Assembly: GCF_037893015.1 (NCBI RefSeq)
Contig: NC_133658.1
Location: 281,744,509-281,808,508, forward strand
Direction: 5' to 3'
Length of the DNA stretch: 64,000 bases
Source: Macrotis lagotis
Lineage: Eukaryota > Chordata > Mammalia > Peramelemorphia > Peramelidae
The position numbers and the translations under genes are program-made. The first letter of the stretch is position 1, and each line of letters starts with the position of its first letter. Shown one piece after another: positions 12,997-25,109 of this stretch. The notes below the pieces were generated by a model. The model was not told where the DNA came from and ran no database searches. It worked only from the letters and a program-made list of their open reading frames with translations.

Positions 12997-14810
12997 GGGA
13001 ATCCACTTGTCTGAAAGGGAAAAAAGAGGGGAAAGAAATGCATAAGCAGATAAAAGGAGGGAGGAAAGAAAAACCAAAACCCTAAAGCAGAAATAAAGGA
13101 AAGGAAGGAAACAGGAAAGAGAGAAAGACAGTCATGGGAACTAGGTCACTTTAAAAAAAGACCAGTGTCACCAAAGGAACATATTATTGTGTTTACAGCA
13201 AAAGAAGGAAAAAACAAAACAAAACCATAATTTGGAAAAAAAAAACAATTTTAGAGATTGATGTTAAGTTCAACTTAACTCTTTTAATTTTAAATGTGAA
13301 TGAATTAAACAACAAAAAAACAAAAAAGAAACAGATCTGAGGATAAAACAAAATTCTACATTCTGTTGCCTCCAAGAAAAATATTTTGAAAAATAAAGAC
13401 ATACACACAAAATAAAATTTAGGGAATGGAGAAATATTTTCTATGCATTAAGTGAATTCAGAAAGCAGGAGAAGACAACATGCTATCAAACAAAGCAAAA
13501 AACATATTCAAAAAATAAATGAGGAAATTATATTATACTGAAAGGAATTACAGAAAATAAAGTGATATCAACATATATACTCCATATACTTTTGCATTCA
13601 AATTCATAAAAGAAGAAATAACTGAGTTTCAAAAAGACACAAACGGTAACACAGTTGGTGACAGAAGATTTCAATATCCCTCTGTCAGTGCTGGACATAT
13701 CTCACAGAAGGACAACTATATTAGCAAATATGGAGCTTACCAAATTTCTTGAGAAAATAGCATTAGAAGATTTGTGGCATCTTCTAAATGGAATAACAAA
13801 AGAATACACATTTTTCTCTGCAACACATCAAACTTTTACAAAAACTGACCATGTAATAAGACACAGAGATATTGCATACAAATGTAAAAAAAGACAGAAA
13901 CAATAAATTTATCCTCTACAGACTAGATGCAATAATAATAGAAATTGGTTCTGGAGAAATAAAAAAAACTACAGACCCAATCGGAGACTTCATCTTAAAT
14001 AATGAGTGGACCAAAGAACAAATCTCAGAAACAATAACTATGTAAAAGAAAATTTTAATGATGGAACCATATACCACAATTTCTGGAATGCAGATAATGT
14101 AGTCCTTTAGGAGAAAACATTCTTGTAATCATATATCACCAAAATAGAAAAAGAGAGAATTAAAGAAATGAATATCTACAAAGAAACCTAAAACCAAGCA
14201 CAAAAGAAGAGTTATTAAGAATTAGAGAGATAATAGATGAATTGGGGAAAAAAATTAAACTAATAAAACTAAAAGCTGGTTCTTTGAAAAAACTAATAAC
14301 ATTTATAAACCCTTAGCTAATCTGATTAAAAAGAGAACAGAAAATCAATTAAATCAATTAAAATTAAATCAATTAATAACAATCAATTAAAAATAAAATC
14401 AATAAAATGCCAACCAAAAGAAAAAATATACAATCAGAATATACAATGCACAGTTATATGCTAACAAAACTAATAACACAAAAGAAATGCCTTTAAAAAA
14501 TAGAAACTACTCAAACTATCAGATCTGACAGAGATCTTAAATAAAACGATCACAGAAAAGTTACTAGAGAAACTACCAAGAAACTACCAAAGGAAAATAA
14601 ATTGCTGGTCCCAAGGAATTCAGAGGTGAATTCTACCAAACTTTTGAAGAACAATTAGTACTAATATTTTACAAATCATAAACTGAGAAAGAACCTTAAT
14701 TGAATTCTCTTATGAAATAAATATAGTCCTAAAATTTAAGCCAGGGAAATATAAAACACAGAAGGAAAACTTTGGTCAGTTTCATTAAAGAACATTGACT
14801 CAAAAATTTT
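12560..14810 (+). mobile_element. Degraded L1 (inter-ORF purine tract plus ORF2 5' half)
   Basis: A purine-rich stretch (about 12780-13140) precedes ORF2 relics. The open piece at 13655-13906 resembles the end of the L1 endonuclease domain (EDFNIPLSVLD, EYTFFSATHQTF, DHVIRH). Downstream to about 14810 are further RT-side relics with many stops. The borders are approximate. Confidence 0.75.
12931..12993 (+). repeat. (AG)n microsatellite
   Basis: Uninterrupted AG dinucleotide run of about 31 units. It sits in the purine tract of the surrounding L1, and the tail of the HAL1-like element at 57171-57227 has a similar run. Confidence 0.97.
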
Positions 14811-14814
14811 AAAA

Positions 14815-14885
14815 TACAAATTTACCACACTGCCAAAGGGGTCCATGACACAAAAAAAGTTAAGAATCTTTGTTAAAAGTTCAAT
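14815..14885. mobile_element. hAT-like transposon end fragment
   Basis: Contains GGGGTCCATGACACAAAAAA followed by GTTAAGAATC, matching the right end of the elements at 3975 and 33865. Confidence 0.5.
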
Positions 14886-14934
14886 CCATACCAGAAGAGG
14901 AAATTAGCTCCATAATAACGCCCCCCCCAATTAG

Positions 14935-15115
14935 TTGGTCATACTTTGCTTAAAGATTTTCAGTGGAGAACCCATTTCCCTCCCACTCCCCATTTGAATA
15001 GCTCTAATTGTTCTTAAATTTTCTTTAACCTTAAATTACAAATTCCTAACTGCACTTCAGATCCACTATACCTAATTCTGCCCTCTGGGGCCAAGTGTAA
15101 TTCAGTGACCTTCAA
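14935..15115 (-). mobile_element. CR1/L3 3' fragment
   Basis: Reverse-oriented L3/CR1 3' region, recognisable by AATAGCTCTAATTGTTCTTA and TTCTGCCCTCTGGGGCCAAG. Same family as 19655-20640. Confidence 0.6.
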
Positions 15116-15134
15116 TAATAGTTGTTAGAAACAT

Positions 15135-15292
15135 GAGAAAAAAATCACAAATCTATAACTGGAAGGAAATATAAGAGGTCATCTAGTACAACCTTCTTGC
15201 CAACTCGGGATAATGTAATAGAGGTAAGATTTAAATTTAGAGCTTCTGAGTCTAGATCCAGTATTCTTCCCACTCTATTATGCTATTTCTCC
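15135..15292 (+). repeat. THER1/MIR-type CORE-SINE
   Basis: Pattern AACTGGAAGGAAATATAAGA, GGTCATCTAGTACAACC and a CAGTATTCTTCCCACTCTAT end, typical of the therian CORE-SINE THER1. Diverged. Confidence 0.6.
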
Positions 15293-15502
15293 AAACCTTG
15301 ATGACTAACAATAAGATCAACAATTCTCAGACCCTCTTGTAATGCAGAGGGTTCTCCAAGTTTTAAGTTCAGAGTGAGGACTAAAATTCCTCTCTGGCTG
15401 AGACTCTTGCTTGATCTCTACTGTTTTTATTTTTTCCTGAATAGCTTTGAGATCCACTAAATAACAAGCCCTCAATATTTTCAGATAATGAATAGGAAAC
15501 AT

Positions 15503-16040
15503 CATGGTAGAATAAAAACACTAGAACTTGCCTGAACTGATACTGAGTGAAGGGAGCAGAACCAAGAAAATATCATACACATTAACAACATTTTGAGATG
15601 ATCAACTATGGTGGATGCAACTCCTTTCAGCAGTTTAGAGATCAAAGACAATCCCCACAAACCTACTAAAGACAATGCTGACCACATCCAGAAGGAAAAA
15701 ACTATGGAGTCTGAATGCAGAGCAAAGCATATTATATTCACTTTTTAAAAACTTCTTTTATGTTTTTCCTTTATTTCTCATGGTTTTTCTTTCTCCTAAA
15801 TTCTAATTCCTCTTTTATAATATGACTAATATGAAAATATATTAAACATGATTATGCATGTACAACCTTTACCAGTTTTACCAGACTGTTTCAAATCATG
15901 TTCCAGATCCATTATACCAGATTGTATGGGGAGGGGGAAGGGAGGATGATTGAAAAATGTAGAACTCAAAAATTTGCATATGGATGAATGTTGAAAACTA
16001 CCTTTACATGTAAGTGAAAAAAATAGAATAAAAAAAAAGT
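15503..16040 (+). mobile_element. L1 3' end
   Basis: The end of ORF2 (AGTGAAGGGAGCAGAACCAA) and the 3' UTR (GACCACATCCAGAAGGAAAA, then a purine tract and an A-rich tail near 16040) match other L1 tails in the window. 5'-truncated. Confidence 0.8.
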
Positions 16041-16254
16041 CTAGAGTGGTAGTCAAGGCAACCGGAGTTTAGCTGCCACTTGATTTCTTTGGCGAATCAT
16101 TTTATCTCTCTAAATCCATGATCTCTATTATAAATGGTATGGACTAATTAGCTTTCAAGTTTCTGATCAGTTCTAGGATTCTGTTCCACAGAGTACTTTC
16201 AATGGATTGGTAGTAGTGGTAGTGGTGGAGGTAGTGGTAAGTAGTGGTAGTGAC

Positions 16255-16400
16255 AGCAGCAGCAAATGGCATTTATTAAATGATTTAAAATTTTACTTGT
16301 ATTATCTTATTTGATCCTCACAACATTTTGTTATCATAATTTTATTGCTGAGGAAACTGATCACATAGCTAGTAACTTAGGTAGGATTCCTGACTTCAAG
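16255..16400 (-). repeat. MIR-type SINE
   Basis: Reverse MIR: TTTGATCCTCACAACATTTT, GCTGAGGAAACTGATCACAT, AGCTAGTAAC. A GTGGTAGTGG-rich patch precedes it at 16205-16260. Confidence 0.6.
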
Positions 16401-16649
16401 TACAATATTCTTATTACAATATTCTTTATTACAACACAATAAAAATATATTTTATGAAATTTTAGAAGGTACTGATAATATTTCATAAAAGTCCTTTGCT
16501 ATCTAATAAGAAGAAATACTTTATAGAAGGTGAATCAATTGGGCTCCTGTGACTATTGACTATTAGGCTGCTTCACTTTCTGGATCTCTATCTAATTCCC
16601 TAAATAGCTATTATTTAAAGGGTTTTCAATATTCCTTAAATCAATCTCA

Positions 16650-16653
16650 ATCT

Positions 16654-16693
<40 letters not shown>

Positions 16694-16713
16694 CCTCCCT
16701 CCCTCCCTCCCTT
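16650..16713 (+). repeat. (TC)n/(CCCT)n microsatellite
   Basis: A TC run followed by four to five CCCT units. Confidence 0.95.
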
Positions 16714-16974
16714 CTCAGATACCAATGAGTGGTAATCCTCACAGGGTTATTAATATTCCTAGTGAAGTCCTCTCTGGGTTAAGAAACATTAAGAAAAGCA
16801 AACTATTATTAATATTGGACTATTCCTAGAAAGACCTTGCATTCCAAAAGGGAAGCTCATGAGCCACCTGCTTTATAAGACTATTTTTGCAAACTGGTAG
16901 GACAGTCTAACCATAGATATTACTTCATTAAAATAGTGATGAAGGTCCCAAGTTACCTCACCATCTGGTGGGAA

Positions 16975-17272
16975 AAAATATTATGAAAACTTTTCATTCT
17001 TTTCTTTGTGCCTGTTGCTGGGGTAGATTTTCCTCGAATAAGATTTTACCCTCGAAAAAGATTTTACCCTCGGAGACCCAACCAATGGGTTAAAGGAGAA
17101 AGTGGTTAAGAAAGAGGGGGGCGCTGCGTTAGGATTTGTATAATCTTGCTTGACTGTCTTTAGGGTCAGCTCTTTGATCATGAGTCTGCCCCTGTCTCGA
17201 GAAAAGCAAATAAAAACTTTCTTTTGCTCAGACCAGTTCCTGAAGATTTTGCTTAGTGTATTTTTATCACAC
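16975..17272 (+). repeat. Probable endogenous-retrovirus LTR fragment
   Basis: An LTR-like arrangement: a promoter-side region with a tandem AGATTTTACCCTCG motif (three units, 17025-17073), the polyadenylation hexamer AATAAA at 17209-17214, a U5-like stretch and a CA-terminated end near 17272. CpG dinucleotides are retained, unlike the surrounding sequence. No internal retroviral genes adjoin it, so it would be a solo or truncated LTR. The left border is uncertain. Confidence 0.45.
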
Positions 17273-17361
17273 AAACTATGGAGGTTAATATGTCTATATG
17301 AACTAAATATAAGGATTAACTTAGTTCATACAGAATTTCTTTTTATATTAAAAGTTCATAT

Positions 17362-17518
17362 GGGGCAGCTAGGTGGTACAGTGGATAGAGCACCAGCCCT
17401 GGAGTCAGGAGTACCTTAGTTCAAATCTGGCCTCAGACACTTAATAATTCCCTAGCTTGTGTGGCCTTGGGCAAGCCACTTAACCTACCATTGCCTTGAA
17501 AAAAACCCTAAAAAACAA
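17362..17518 (+). repeat. MAR1/WSINE1-type CORE-SINE
   Basis: Sense copy with target duplication aaagttcatat (17351-17361) and aaaggtcatat (17519-17529). Confidence 0.92.
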
Positions 17519-17804
17519 AAAGGTCATATATACATGAAGTTGCATTTAAGTAGCAGTTAGATGTACAATAGGACTAATTTAGCATTTGCTTATAGTGTCC
17601 ATAATATTGATCACCTTCTCTGTCCTTTTTTCCTTCCCCCCATTCCTTGTGTTCATCTTTTCTTTAATAGGTTCCCTCTTTTTCTCCTTCATTCATTTAA
17701 TTATTTGCCCAGCAATATGCAGACAGTTTAAAATATAGAAAATACAAAAAAAAATGCATTCTCCCTATCTAGAGCACAAAATGGGAGTTGGTAAATAATC
17801 CAAC

Positions 17805-19650
17805 AAATTCACTTCAATAAACCTTTATTAGGCACCAACTATGTGTGCTAAGTAGGATAGGAAGGGAAATGCAAAAATAAGTAAGATATAGTTACAGCAT
17901 ATGTGGAGCTTCTAGGAGGGGGAACAAACAAATAGCTAATATAAATTTTAACACAAATGCATTAGGGGTGCATAAAATAAAATAAAATGTGATATGAGAG
18001 CTGAGGACAAGTATTTTTATAAACTATTTTCATAAAAAATTTTAAAAAAGTATTTTTTATAAATTTTCATGTATCATTTCTATAGAATAAATCAGTTTTA
18101 AAAAAATGTTTATAAGTTAAACAATTAAGTACAGTTCAGGATATGTTACACTATAGAATGTGTGACTGAATGTTAAATCAATCAACCAGACCACAAGCAA
18201 ATATTAAGTTCCCCACTATGTAGCAAGCACAGTGCAAGGCGTGAATGATACAACAATTCCTTCCCCCACCCCCCACATCAGGAACTCAAATTCCATTGGA
18301 GCGAGGGGAAAGAAAACAAGGGCACATCTAAGTAAATATAAATGACAAAATTAATATAAAATACACTGAAGGGCCTCATGTAGGAGATAGAATGTGAACA
18401 CTGAAGAGAGGATAGAGAATCTAAGAAGCAGAGATGAGGAGGGATTGCATTCTAAGCCTGGGGAACTTTGCATGATTATGAGCAGCAAGTATGCCAGCTG
18501 GAAGAGAAGGTATATGAAGAGATAGGTTCGATCACCAGTCTAGAGAGATAGGTTAAATCTCATTGTGAAGGGCTTTAAATGCCAGGGGAGTTTGTACTTG
18601 ATCTAGAGATAACAGGGAGTCCCTGGAGTTTCCTGAGCAATATGGTCAGACTTTCTTTTTATGTCACTTTGTCATGTGTGGACCGTGAATAAAGTGGCAG
18701 ACCAATTAGAAGGCTACTGCCAAGGAAAGAGTTAATGAGGTCCTAAATAGGGTGGTGACTCTGTAAGTCAAGAGGAAAAAAGAAATACAAGAGATGCTAT
18801 AGATTCAATACAAATCAACTGACTGGATCCAGATTATAAGCAGAGAAACAAGAACCAAAAATTACTCCAAAGAACACTGTACACAGTAATAAAATTGTAA
18901 CAATAATCAATTGTTAAAAGGCTTAGCCATATATAAATACGACCATCTACAACAACTCCAAAGGACTCATCATGAAAAATGTAAACCACTTCCAGCGAAA
19001 GAGCTGATAAACTACCAAAAGGCAGACTGAAACATTTTTTTCCACTCTATTTTTCTTGCCCCCTATCCCATGGCTAATGTAGAAATATATTTTGCATGAC
19101 TTAATATGTAGAATAGTTATATTTCTAGCCTTCTCAATGAGTGGGGAAGGGGGCTTAAGAAAGATTATTTAGAACCGAAAATAATTTTTTAAAAATAACT
19201 TCAAGGTTGTGAATGTGGGTGAGTTTCAAAAGAATAATAGTGCTCTCAAGAGAAATAGGAAAGTTGAGAAGCATGGATAAAGACTATGAATTCTGCTTTG
19301 CTGATCTTGAGATTTTAAAATGCAGGGCTGGGACTCAGGAGAAAACTGAGGGCTATATATATAAGGAACTGGGAGTGATCTGTGTAGAGACTATCATAGT
19401 TGAACATAATGAAATCACTAAGAGAGAGAAGGACTAGTAGAGTCTTAGGTTAAAGACATTTAGGAGGTGGGATATGGATTATATCCCTTCAGACAAAGGA
19501 GAACAAGAGGCAGTAACCAAACAGGTAAAAGAGCTAAGGGAGAGAGATGTGTCATGAAAACCCGGAGATGAGAGATCAACAAATATCAAATGCTGGAAAC
19601 AGGTACAGAATAATAAATGAGAAAGGGGTTTGGCATTTAAGAGATCATTG
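17805..19650 (+). repeat. Ancient long interspersed repeat, copies 2 and 3, interrupted
   Basis: Two starts (CCTTTATTAGGCACCAACTA at about 17823 and TTAAGTTCCCCACTATGTAG at about 18206) lead into shared motifs: GAAGGGCTTTAAATGCCAGG, GGAGTTTCCTGAGCAATATG, GACCAATTAGAAGGCTACTG. The element resumes after an inserted L1 tail at 19200 (CAAGGTTGTGAATGTGGGTG). Family unnamed. Confidence 0.6.
18790..19200 (+). mobile_element. L1 3' end nested in the ancient repeat
   Basis: Matches the L1 tail series in this window (AACAAGAACCAAAAATTACT, CATCATGAAAAATGTAAACC). It is A-rich at about 19180-19200, where the host repeat resumes. Confidence 0.65.
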
Positions 19651-19654
19651 GTAA

Positions 19655-20640
19655 CCATGGGGAAATCACAGAATCTGAGCTGGAAGGAATCTCAGAGGTT
19701 ATCTACTTCAAATCATACCAGAAAGAAATCTTTACTCTAAAATATGACAAGAAACCATCTTTAAAGTCTTACAATAAGGGAAAACTCACAATCTCATGAG
19801 GGATTCCACTTTTGGAGAATTCTAATTGTTAGAAAAATTTTTGTTCCTGGGCATAAAGTATAAAAGGCTTTTTGCATCATCGTCTACCTATTACTCTAGA
19901 TCTACCTTCTGGGATTCAAACAAAACAAGTATAATTATTCCTCTTCCATATTTTAGCCCTTTAAATACATGAAGATAGCTATTATGTTCTCCTTGAATCT
20001 TTCCTGAGACAAATATTCCCAAGTTTCTTCAACCAATCTCCACTTGACATGAATTCAAGGCCCTTCACCAAACTGGATGCCTTTATCTCATGATTTTCTA
20101 GCTTAACAACAACTTTTTAAACCTGTGACACCAAGAGCTAAACATAACACTCCAGATGTGGAATGATTAGTGTAGAGTAAGAGGAGCTAACACTTCTTTA
20201 TTCTTCTTTTAACCATTAATTTTCTTTTTGTTGCCACATTATGCAGAGGACTAATATTAGGTTTATAATTTGCTAAAACTAAAAGATTTTTATAGATATG
20301 CTCTTTAATCATGCCTCTTATAAAATTTATTTTTTGAACATAAGTATAAAGCTACATTTATTCCTATTGAATTTTATTTTAGCTCTAGCTGATATTGACC
20401 ACTGTCCAATAGGTTAGCTAGCTGCAAATCTGATGACCATACCATCTATATCTTTATACAAGTCAATGATAAAAAGAAGAAACAGTGTGTGGGGGGAAGC
20501 ACAAATATCTGGGGATCTCTTGCCAAACTTGACACTGAACCATTAACCACCATTATTTGAGTCTAGGAATTCAACCAGATCTGAATCCATCTAATTTTAT
20601 TATCCTCTAATCCACCAGTTTTTTCAATCTTCTTCAGTTT
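19655..20640 (-). mobile_element. CR1/L3 LINE 3' region
   Basis: Long reverse-oriented match to the L3/CR1 3' portion: AATCTGAGCTGGAAGGAATC, TTTTAGCCCTTTAAATACAT, TTGAATCTTTCCTGAGACAA, ACACTCCAGATGTGGAATGA, AAGTCAATGATAAAAAGAAG. Ancient and not coding. The identification is from memory of the consensus. Confidence 0.7.
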
Positions 20641-20997
20641 TGATGCCAGACTACAAAGGGTTGAGAATTTAATAAGGGGAGAGTAGGCAGAAATAAAGTA
20701 AATGTCTCAGCTTCTCTAATACTAGCTCCCTTTCCTGTAAATACTCATTCCTGTCTCCAACCTCATCTCATTCATGTCCCCCTCTTTCCTGCATTTTTTT
20801 CCATTTCCTCTTCTCCTTTTCCATTAATTTTTCTCCCTTGATCCTCTCACCCAGTATTCAAGTCATACCAATCCTGCCACTGCTTACCAGAGAGGAAAAA
20901 AATTAGAAGCAAGGAGAAAAAAAAGGAGAGTCTCACATAAGCTTGACAAAGGTATTATTCTGCCTATGGATCCTTGTCATTGTCACAAAACAATTCA

Positions 20998-21545
20998 ATT
21001 TCACAAATACTTATTAAGCTCCAGCTATGTGGAGAGCACTATGCTAGGGGTTCAGGGAAACAAAAGACAAAAACAGTTCTTACTCCAAGAAATTTGTATT
21101 CTATATAGAGGGAGAGGTGATACAGTAAATATGCCTAAGTAATTTGAGGAGGGAGAAAACACTAATAAGTGATGAAGAAAATCTTAAGGATCTCCAGAGG
21201 GGGTAGTACCAAAGCTGAGTTGAGCTAAAGGAAGATTCTGAGATTTGAAATAAGGAGGGGGGGAAAAAGCATTCCAAGAATGGGGGAGTTTTGTGCAAAT
21301 GTACTGAAGTAGGGGATGGGAGATGAAAGGCTAAATGAGATTGGGGAATATTCTGGTGACTGAAAGGGACTGATATGAAATAAAGCTGGGAAAAGTAGGG
21401 TGAAACCATATTATAGAGGGATTTAAAAACCAGATACTAGAGTTTGTTTTTTTATCCTGAAAAGTAAAGAGTCACTGAAACTTTTTAAGCAGAAGAATAA
21501 CGTAATTAGACTTGTATCTTAGGAAGGTTCTTTTGAAAGTTTTGT
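20998..21545 (+). repeat. Ancient long interspersed repeat, copy 4
   Basis: Starts AATACTTATTAAGCTCCAGC with GAGAGCACTATGCTAGGG. Continues through a GCATTCCAAGAATGGGGGAG box, ending at AGCAGAAGAATAACGTAATT and GGAAGGTTCTTTTG. Same family as 10748 and 17805. Confidence 0.6.
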
Positions 21546-21574
21546 AGAGGATGAGTTCACTCAAACATTCAGTT

Positions 21575-21655
21575 CTCCTCACCTAAATCCAATTCACTTG
21601 CTTGCCATGGCATCTCATTCCTGGTGTCATGGACCTCTTTAAGAATGAAGAACAA
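21575..21655 (-). repeat. RTE-derived SINE fragment
   Basis: In reverse it reads GTTGTTTGTTCTTCATTCTT followed by GTCCATGACACCAGG, the RTE LINE tail that heads composite marsupial SINEs. Confidence 0.6.
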
Positions 21656-21929
21656 ACAATAACGTACCTGAGTAGTAGGAGCTGCCCTACTTGCTGGCCA
21701 GATGGGCACCACAGTTGTCTGTCTGTCTGTCAGAATGAAATAGTAACTGTTTCTATTTTGGTTAGAATCTCTTAGGGTCATCCCCTATCAGATTGATTTT
21801 TTTTTTTGGAGTGGGTGAAAGAGGTCATTCTTTACTTCTTTTATTTTTTTTAACCTAGTCTAATCACTAATGCCGCAGTCAAATTGAGATCTGTTAATGA
21901 TCTTAGCTTAAAAAGGCCAAAATATTCCA

Positions 21930-22103
21930 CTACACCCAGAGGTCCATCTCCAGTCATTTGTATCCAAATCTGGGCACTAAACCTAGATGACTCCAGAGAA
22001 GAAAGTGAGGCTGATGACTTTGCCCAGACTTCTCTCCCCTTGTATACTATGGCAACACATTCCTTATATCATGATCCTCTTCAGTAATGAGGGACAAACA
22101 ACA
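21930..22103 (-). repeat. RTE-derived SINE fragment
   Basis: In reverse: GTTGTTTGTCCCTCATTACT, then CATCAGCCTCACTTTCTTCT and GACTGGAGATGG, matching the 5' part of the composite SINE at 22585-22887. Confidence 0.65.
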
Positions 22104-22499
22104 TATTAACACTGAAATTCTCACAGGAAATTTTATTTTCAGTATGCCAAGCAGGCAACAATAGGTAATATCTATTTGATATGACTTTCATTTTTTCCCC
22201 TTCCACTTCCACAGCAGTTGGATAACTATTACAAAATAAGCATGCATCGCAAATTGAGTTAGCCACTACTGCTCCAGGCCAAATAGTCTACAATGAATAG
22301 TATTTTATTATATGACAGGAATAAACCCTATCAAAATAAATACTGGAAAAATCCTTGGCTATAGTACATAGTAGATTTTTTGTTAGCTTAGTCTACCTTC
22401 ATCTGAAAAAGTATTAATGCTATTTCCAAATAAATCCAGAGTTCTAGAAAAATTACGGGATTCCAGTATATCATTCATAAGAAAAAAATCAATCAGCAA

Positions 22500-22985
22500 A
22501 ATGTTAACGGCACAGGTTTTGAAGTCAGAGGACCTGGATTCAAATTCTACCTTCACTTAGGACCATTGTGTCCTTGGGTAAATTGGTGCTGTTGTTTGTC
22601 CTTCATTCTCAAAGAAGACCATAACATGCACATATACTGGATATGGGTGAAGGGGTTGCCATGCTAAGTCATCAGCCTCACTTGCTCCTCCAGAGCCATC
22701 TGGGTCCAGGAGTCAGATATGAATCAGGATGACTGGAGATGGCCCTGGATGCAAGGCAATCAGAGTTAAGTGACTTGACCAAGGTCACATAGCTAGGAAG
22801 TGACAAGTGTTTAAGATCCACATTTGAACTCAGGTCCTCCTGACTACAAGGCCAGTGCTCTATCCACTGTACCACCTAGTTGCTACTCTTGGGTGAATTA
22901 CTTCTCTCAGATTTTCAATTTCCTCATTTGGGCTAAGATGTAGTTTTAAGGTCCTATCTAATAGATCTCTATGAGTCATGGATGG
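22500..22985 (+). repeat. MIR SINE, split by a composite SINE
   Basis: The two MIR halves are 22500-22584 (TTGAAGTCAGAGGACCTGG, TGTCCTTGGGTAAATT) and 22900-22985 (CAATTTCCTCATTTGGGCTA). They are separated by the insertion at 22585-22887. Confidence 0.7.
22585..22887 (+). repeat. Composite RTE-tail/CORE SINE (RTESINE1-like)
   Basis: The left half is an RTE LINE tail (GTTGTTTGTCCTTCATTCTC). The right half is the complement of the tRNA-derived SINE head (CTATCCACTGTACCACCTAG). The duplication cttgggtaaatt (22573-22584) and cttgggtgaatt (22888-22899) fixes its ends inside an older MIR. Confidence 0.88.
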
Positions 22986-23324
22986 AAAAGAGTTTTTGCC
23001 CTGGGTAGATTCAGTTCCTAAGCTTCTAAATCACAGTTCTTTCTGAATAGCTCTCATTTTACTGAAGATATAAAATTATGCAAACAAAAGTAAAAATGCA
23101 AATAAAAAGGACCAAGTGATCAACATGTCAGTGTTCCCAAAAGGCCTGAGACCTATTAAATTTCATGCTCTGAATTTCTAATATCAGTGAGAATATTCAA
23201 AATAAATACCAATCTTGACATACATTCTGTCATGATCATATTTTCTCTCCCCAGAAAAGGGGGGGATTCTGTAAAACACAATTTATAAACCTAGACATTA
23301 CCATATTATTTTTAGGAGTGAAGA

Positions 23325-23690
23325 GCAGCACAATGGATAAGTTGCTGTTCTAGAAGTCAGGAAGATCTAGTTCAAATTCCACCTCAAGATATATACTTGT
23401 TCGGAAGCTTAGTTAAGTCACTTAACCTCTCTTGGCCTCAGTTCTTCATCTATAAAATGAGGGAACTGAACTAGATAGTTTCTAAGATCCTGTCCATCTC
23501 AAAGTCTAAGATCAAATGAGACCCAAGGTTGAGTACTGACTCTACTCCTTAATAAAGGAGCTTGTTACCTTCCCTTTATGGGTCTCTGTTTCCTCATCTT
23601 TAAGACTGAATTAAGAGGGGGGTTGAATGAAATTATCTTTAAGGTAATCTTTCAGGTCTAATATTTCAAGTGCCAAACAAAACAGCTGAG
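23325..23690 (+). repeat. Two tandem MIR-type SINEs
   Basis: The first (23325-23520) has AGTTAAGTCACTTAACCTCT and CAGTTCTTCATCTATAAAAT. The second (23520-23690) has GGTCTCTGTTTCCTCATCTT. Both are diverged. Confidence 0.65.
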
Positions 23691-24523
23691 TCAACTCCTC
23701 CCTGCCAGAAAGGTCATCAAAGGTTTCTAGAACAAGCCTATTATGCAACGTTTGAACTTACTCATTTATACTTTTGTAATCTAAAGAAGCCAGAATTATC
23801 TCAGCTATAAAACCCAATCCCCTATAATATTGTTTTATCCCCCCATAATCAAAAAAGAACAAGATTCTACAACATTCTTATCACTGTCACAATTAAAGAT
23901 GTATTATAAAGAACCTCAAGAGGACTAAAATAAATAAAATGATCATTTGCAAGAAAAAAAAGGTACAAAAGTCCTTTCTTGGATTAAAAAAAACAAACTG
24001 TTTATTTGGCAGAGGATAAAGGGAAAGGAAAAAAAAGAAAGCACCAATTTGTTTTAAGTCTCTTGCCTACTAGGGAAGGTATATAATTAGAGGCAAGTTC
24101 AACACTCAGAAAACAACCCTGAGCAAACCTCATTCAAGGTGAAAAAAAAAAAAGAGTTCCTTCTTCAGATGAATTTAAATAGTTTTAAAACAACAGTAAC
24201 TTTTTACTGAAGGTTTTTCAATGTTTCCCCTAATTTAAAAGATAGATTTGTAAACAGGTAAAGGAAAAGAGCAGAAAGCAAAAGATGAGGAGGGGAGGGG
24301 AAGAAGGTATAACTCAGAGGATTCAATAGATCAAAATGTTAAACTAGAAACCAAAGAAGTAATCAACTCAAAAGATCTGTGGAAAGGGACCACCTAAAGA
24401 AGGGTTTTAAAGATCTCTCATCATCCCTTTATTAGTACATCTTTAAAACGGTTTTTGGGGAGGTTCCTGCTATCTCTTGTGAAAGGAGACATGCTTTTCC
24501 ACAGATCTTTTGAATATATGTGT

Positions 24524-24560
24524 GTGTGTGTATACATATGTGTGTGTATATATATATTCT
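24524..24560 (+). repeat. (TG)n/(TA)n microsatellite
   Basis: Short alternating TG then TA dinucleotides. Confidence 0.85.
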
Positions 24561-25109
24561 GTCATACTTCCTCCAAAACCCAAATCTGGGTATTTGCAAA
24601 TTGAGGTCTGTAGATTTTATTTTGCCCTAACAAGTCAAGAAATCCATCAAATGGCTATATTCTCAGTGTAGATCTCTGGGGTAGTTGAGAAGAGAAGGAA
24701 TTTCAGAGAAGAGAGATAAGCACTTATTGACAAGGTCAGATGTACCCATAAGTAAAAGATTGTGTTGAGAAGTCCCAGGTTGGAAGGTATTGAGAACTGG
24801 GAATGAAGTGCCTGGGAATTCTACGGTACAAAAAAATCTGGAATTCTCTGAAAACAGGGAGGGATTCTGAATAATGCAGATCACCTGGTTGGGGAGCTGA
24901 GAACTTGGCAACATGTGGTACAATGATGAATAGTGAACTACTTGGAACCAGGGGCTTAGAAAAAGACTCAAATACGGAGACAAGGGGGTGAGGGTGGGAA
25001 GGAGATTCTACATACTATAAAGGAAAGATATTAGGGTGGGAGAGAGAAATGACAGAGCGATACCTATTAGAGTGCAAGCAAGAGATCCTCTTATTATGGT
25101 CATGGATCC

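Noticed and set aside
24663-24983. 106-codon minus-strand open frame beside the minisatellite
   Set aside because: Hydrophobic/Ser-rich sequence with no recognisable domain or splice sites, and no similarity to QSOX2. No support beyond openness.
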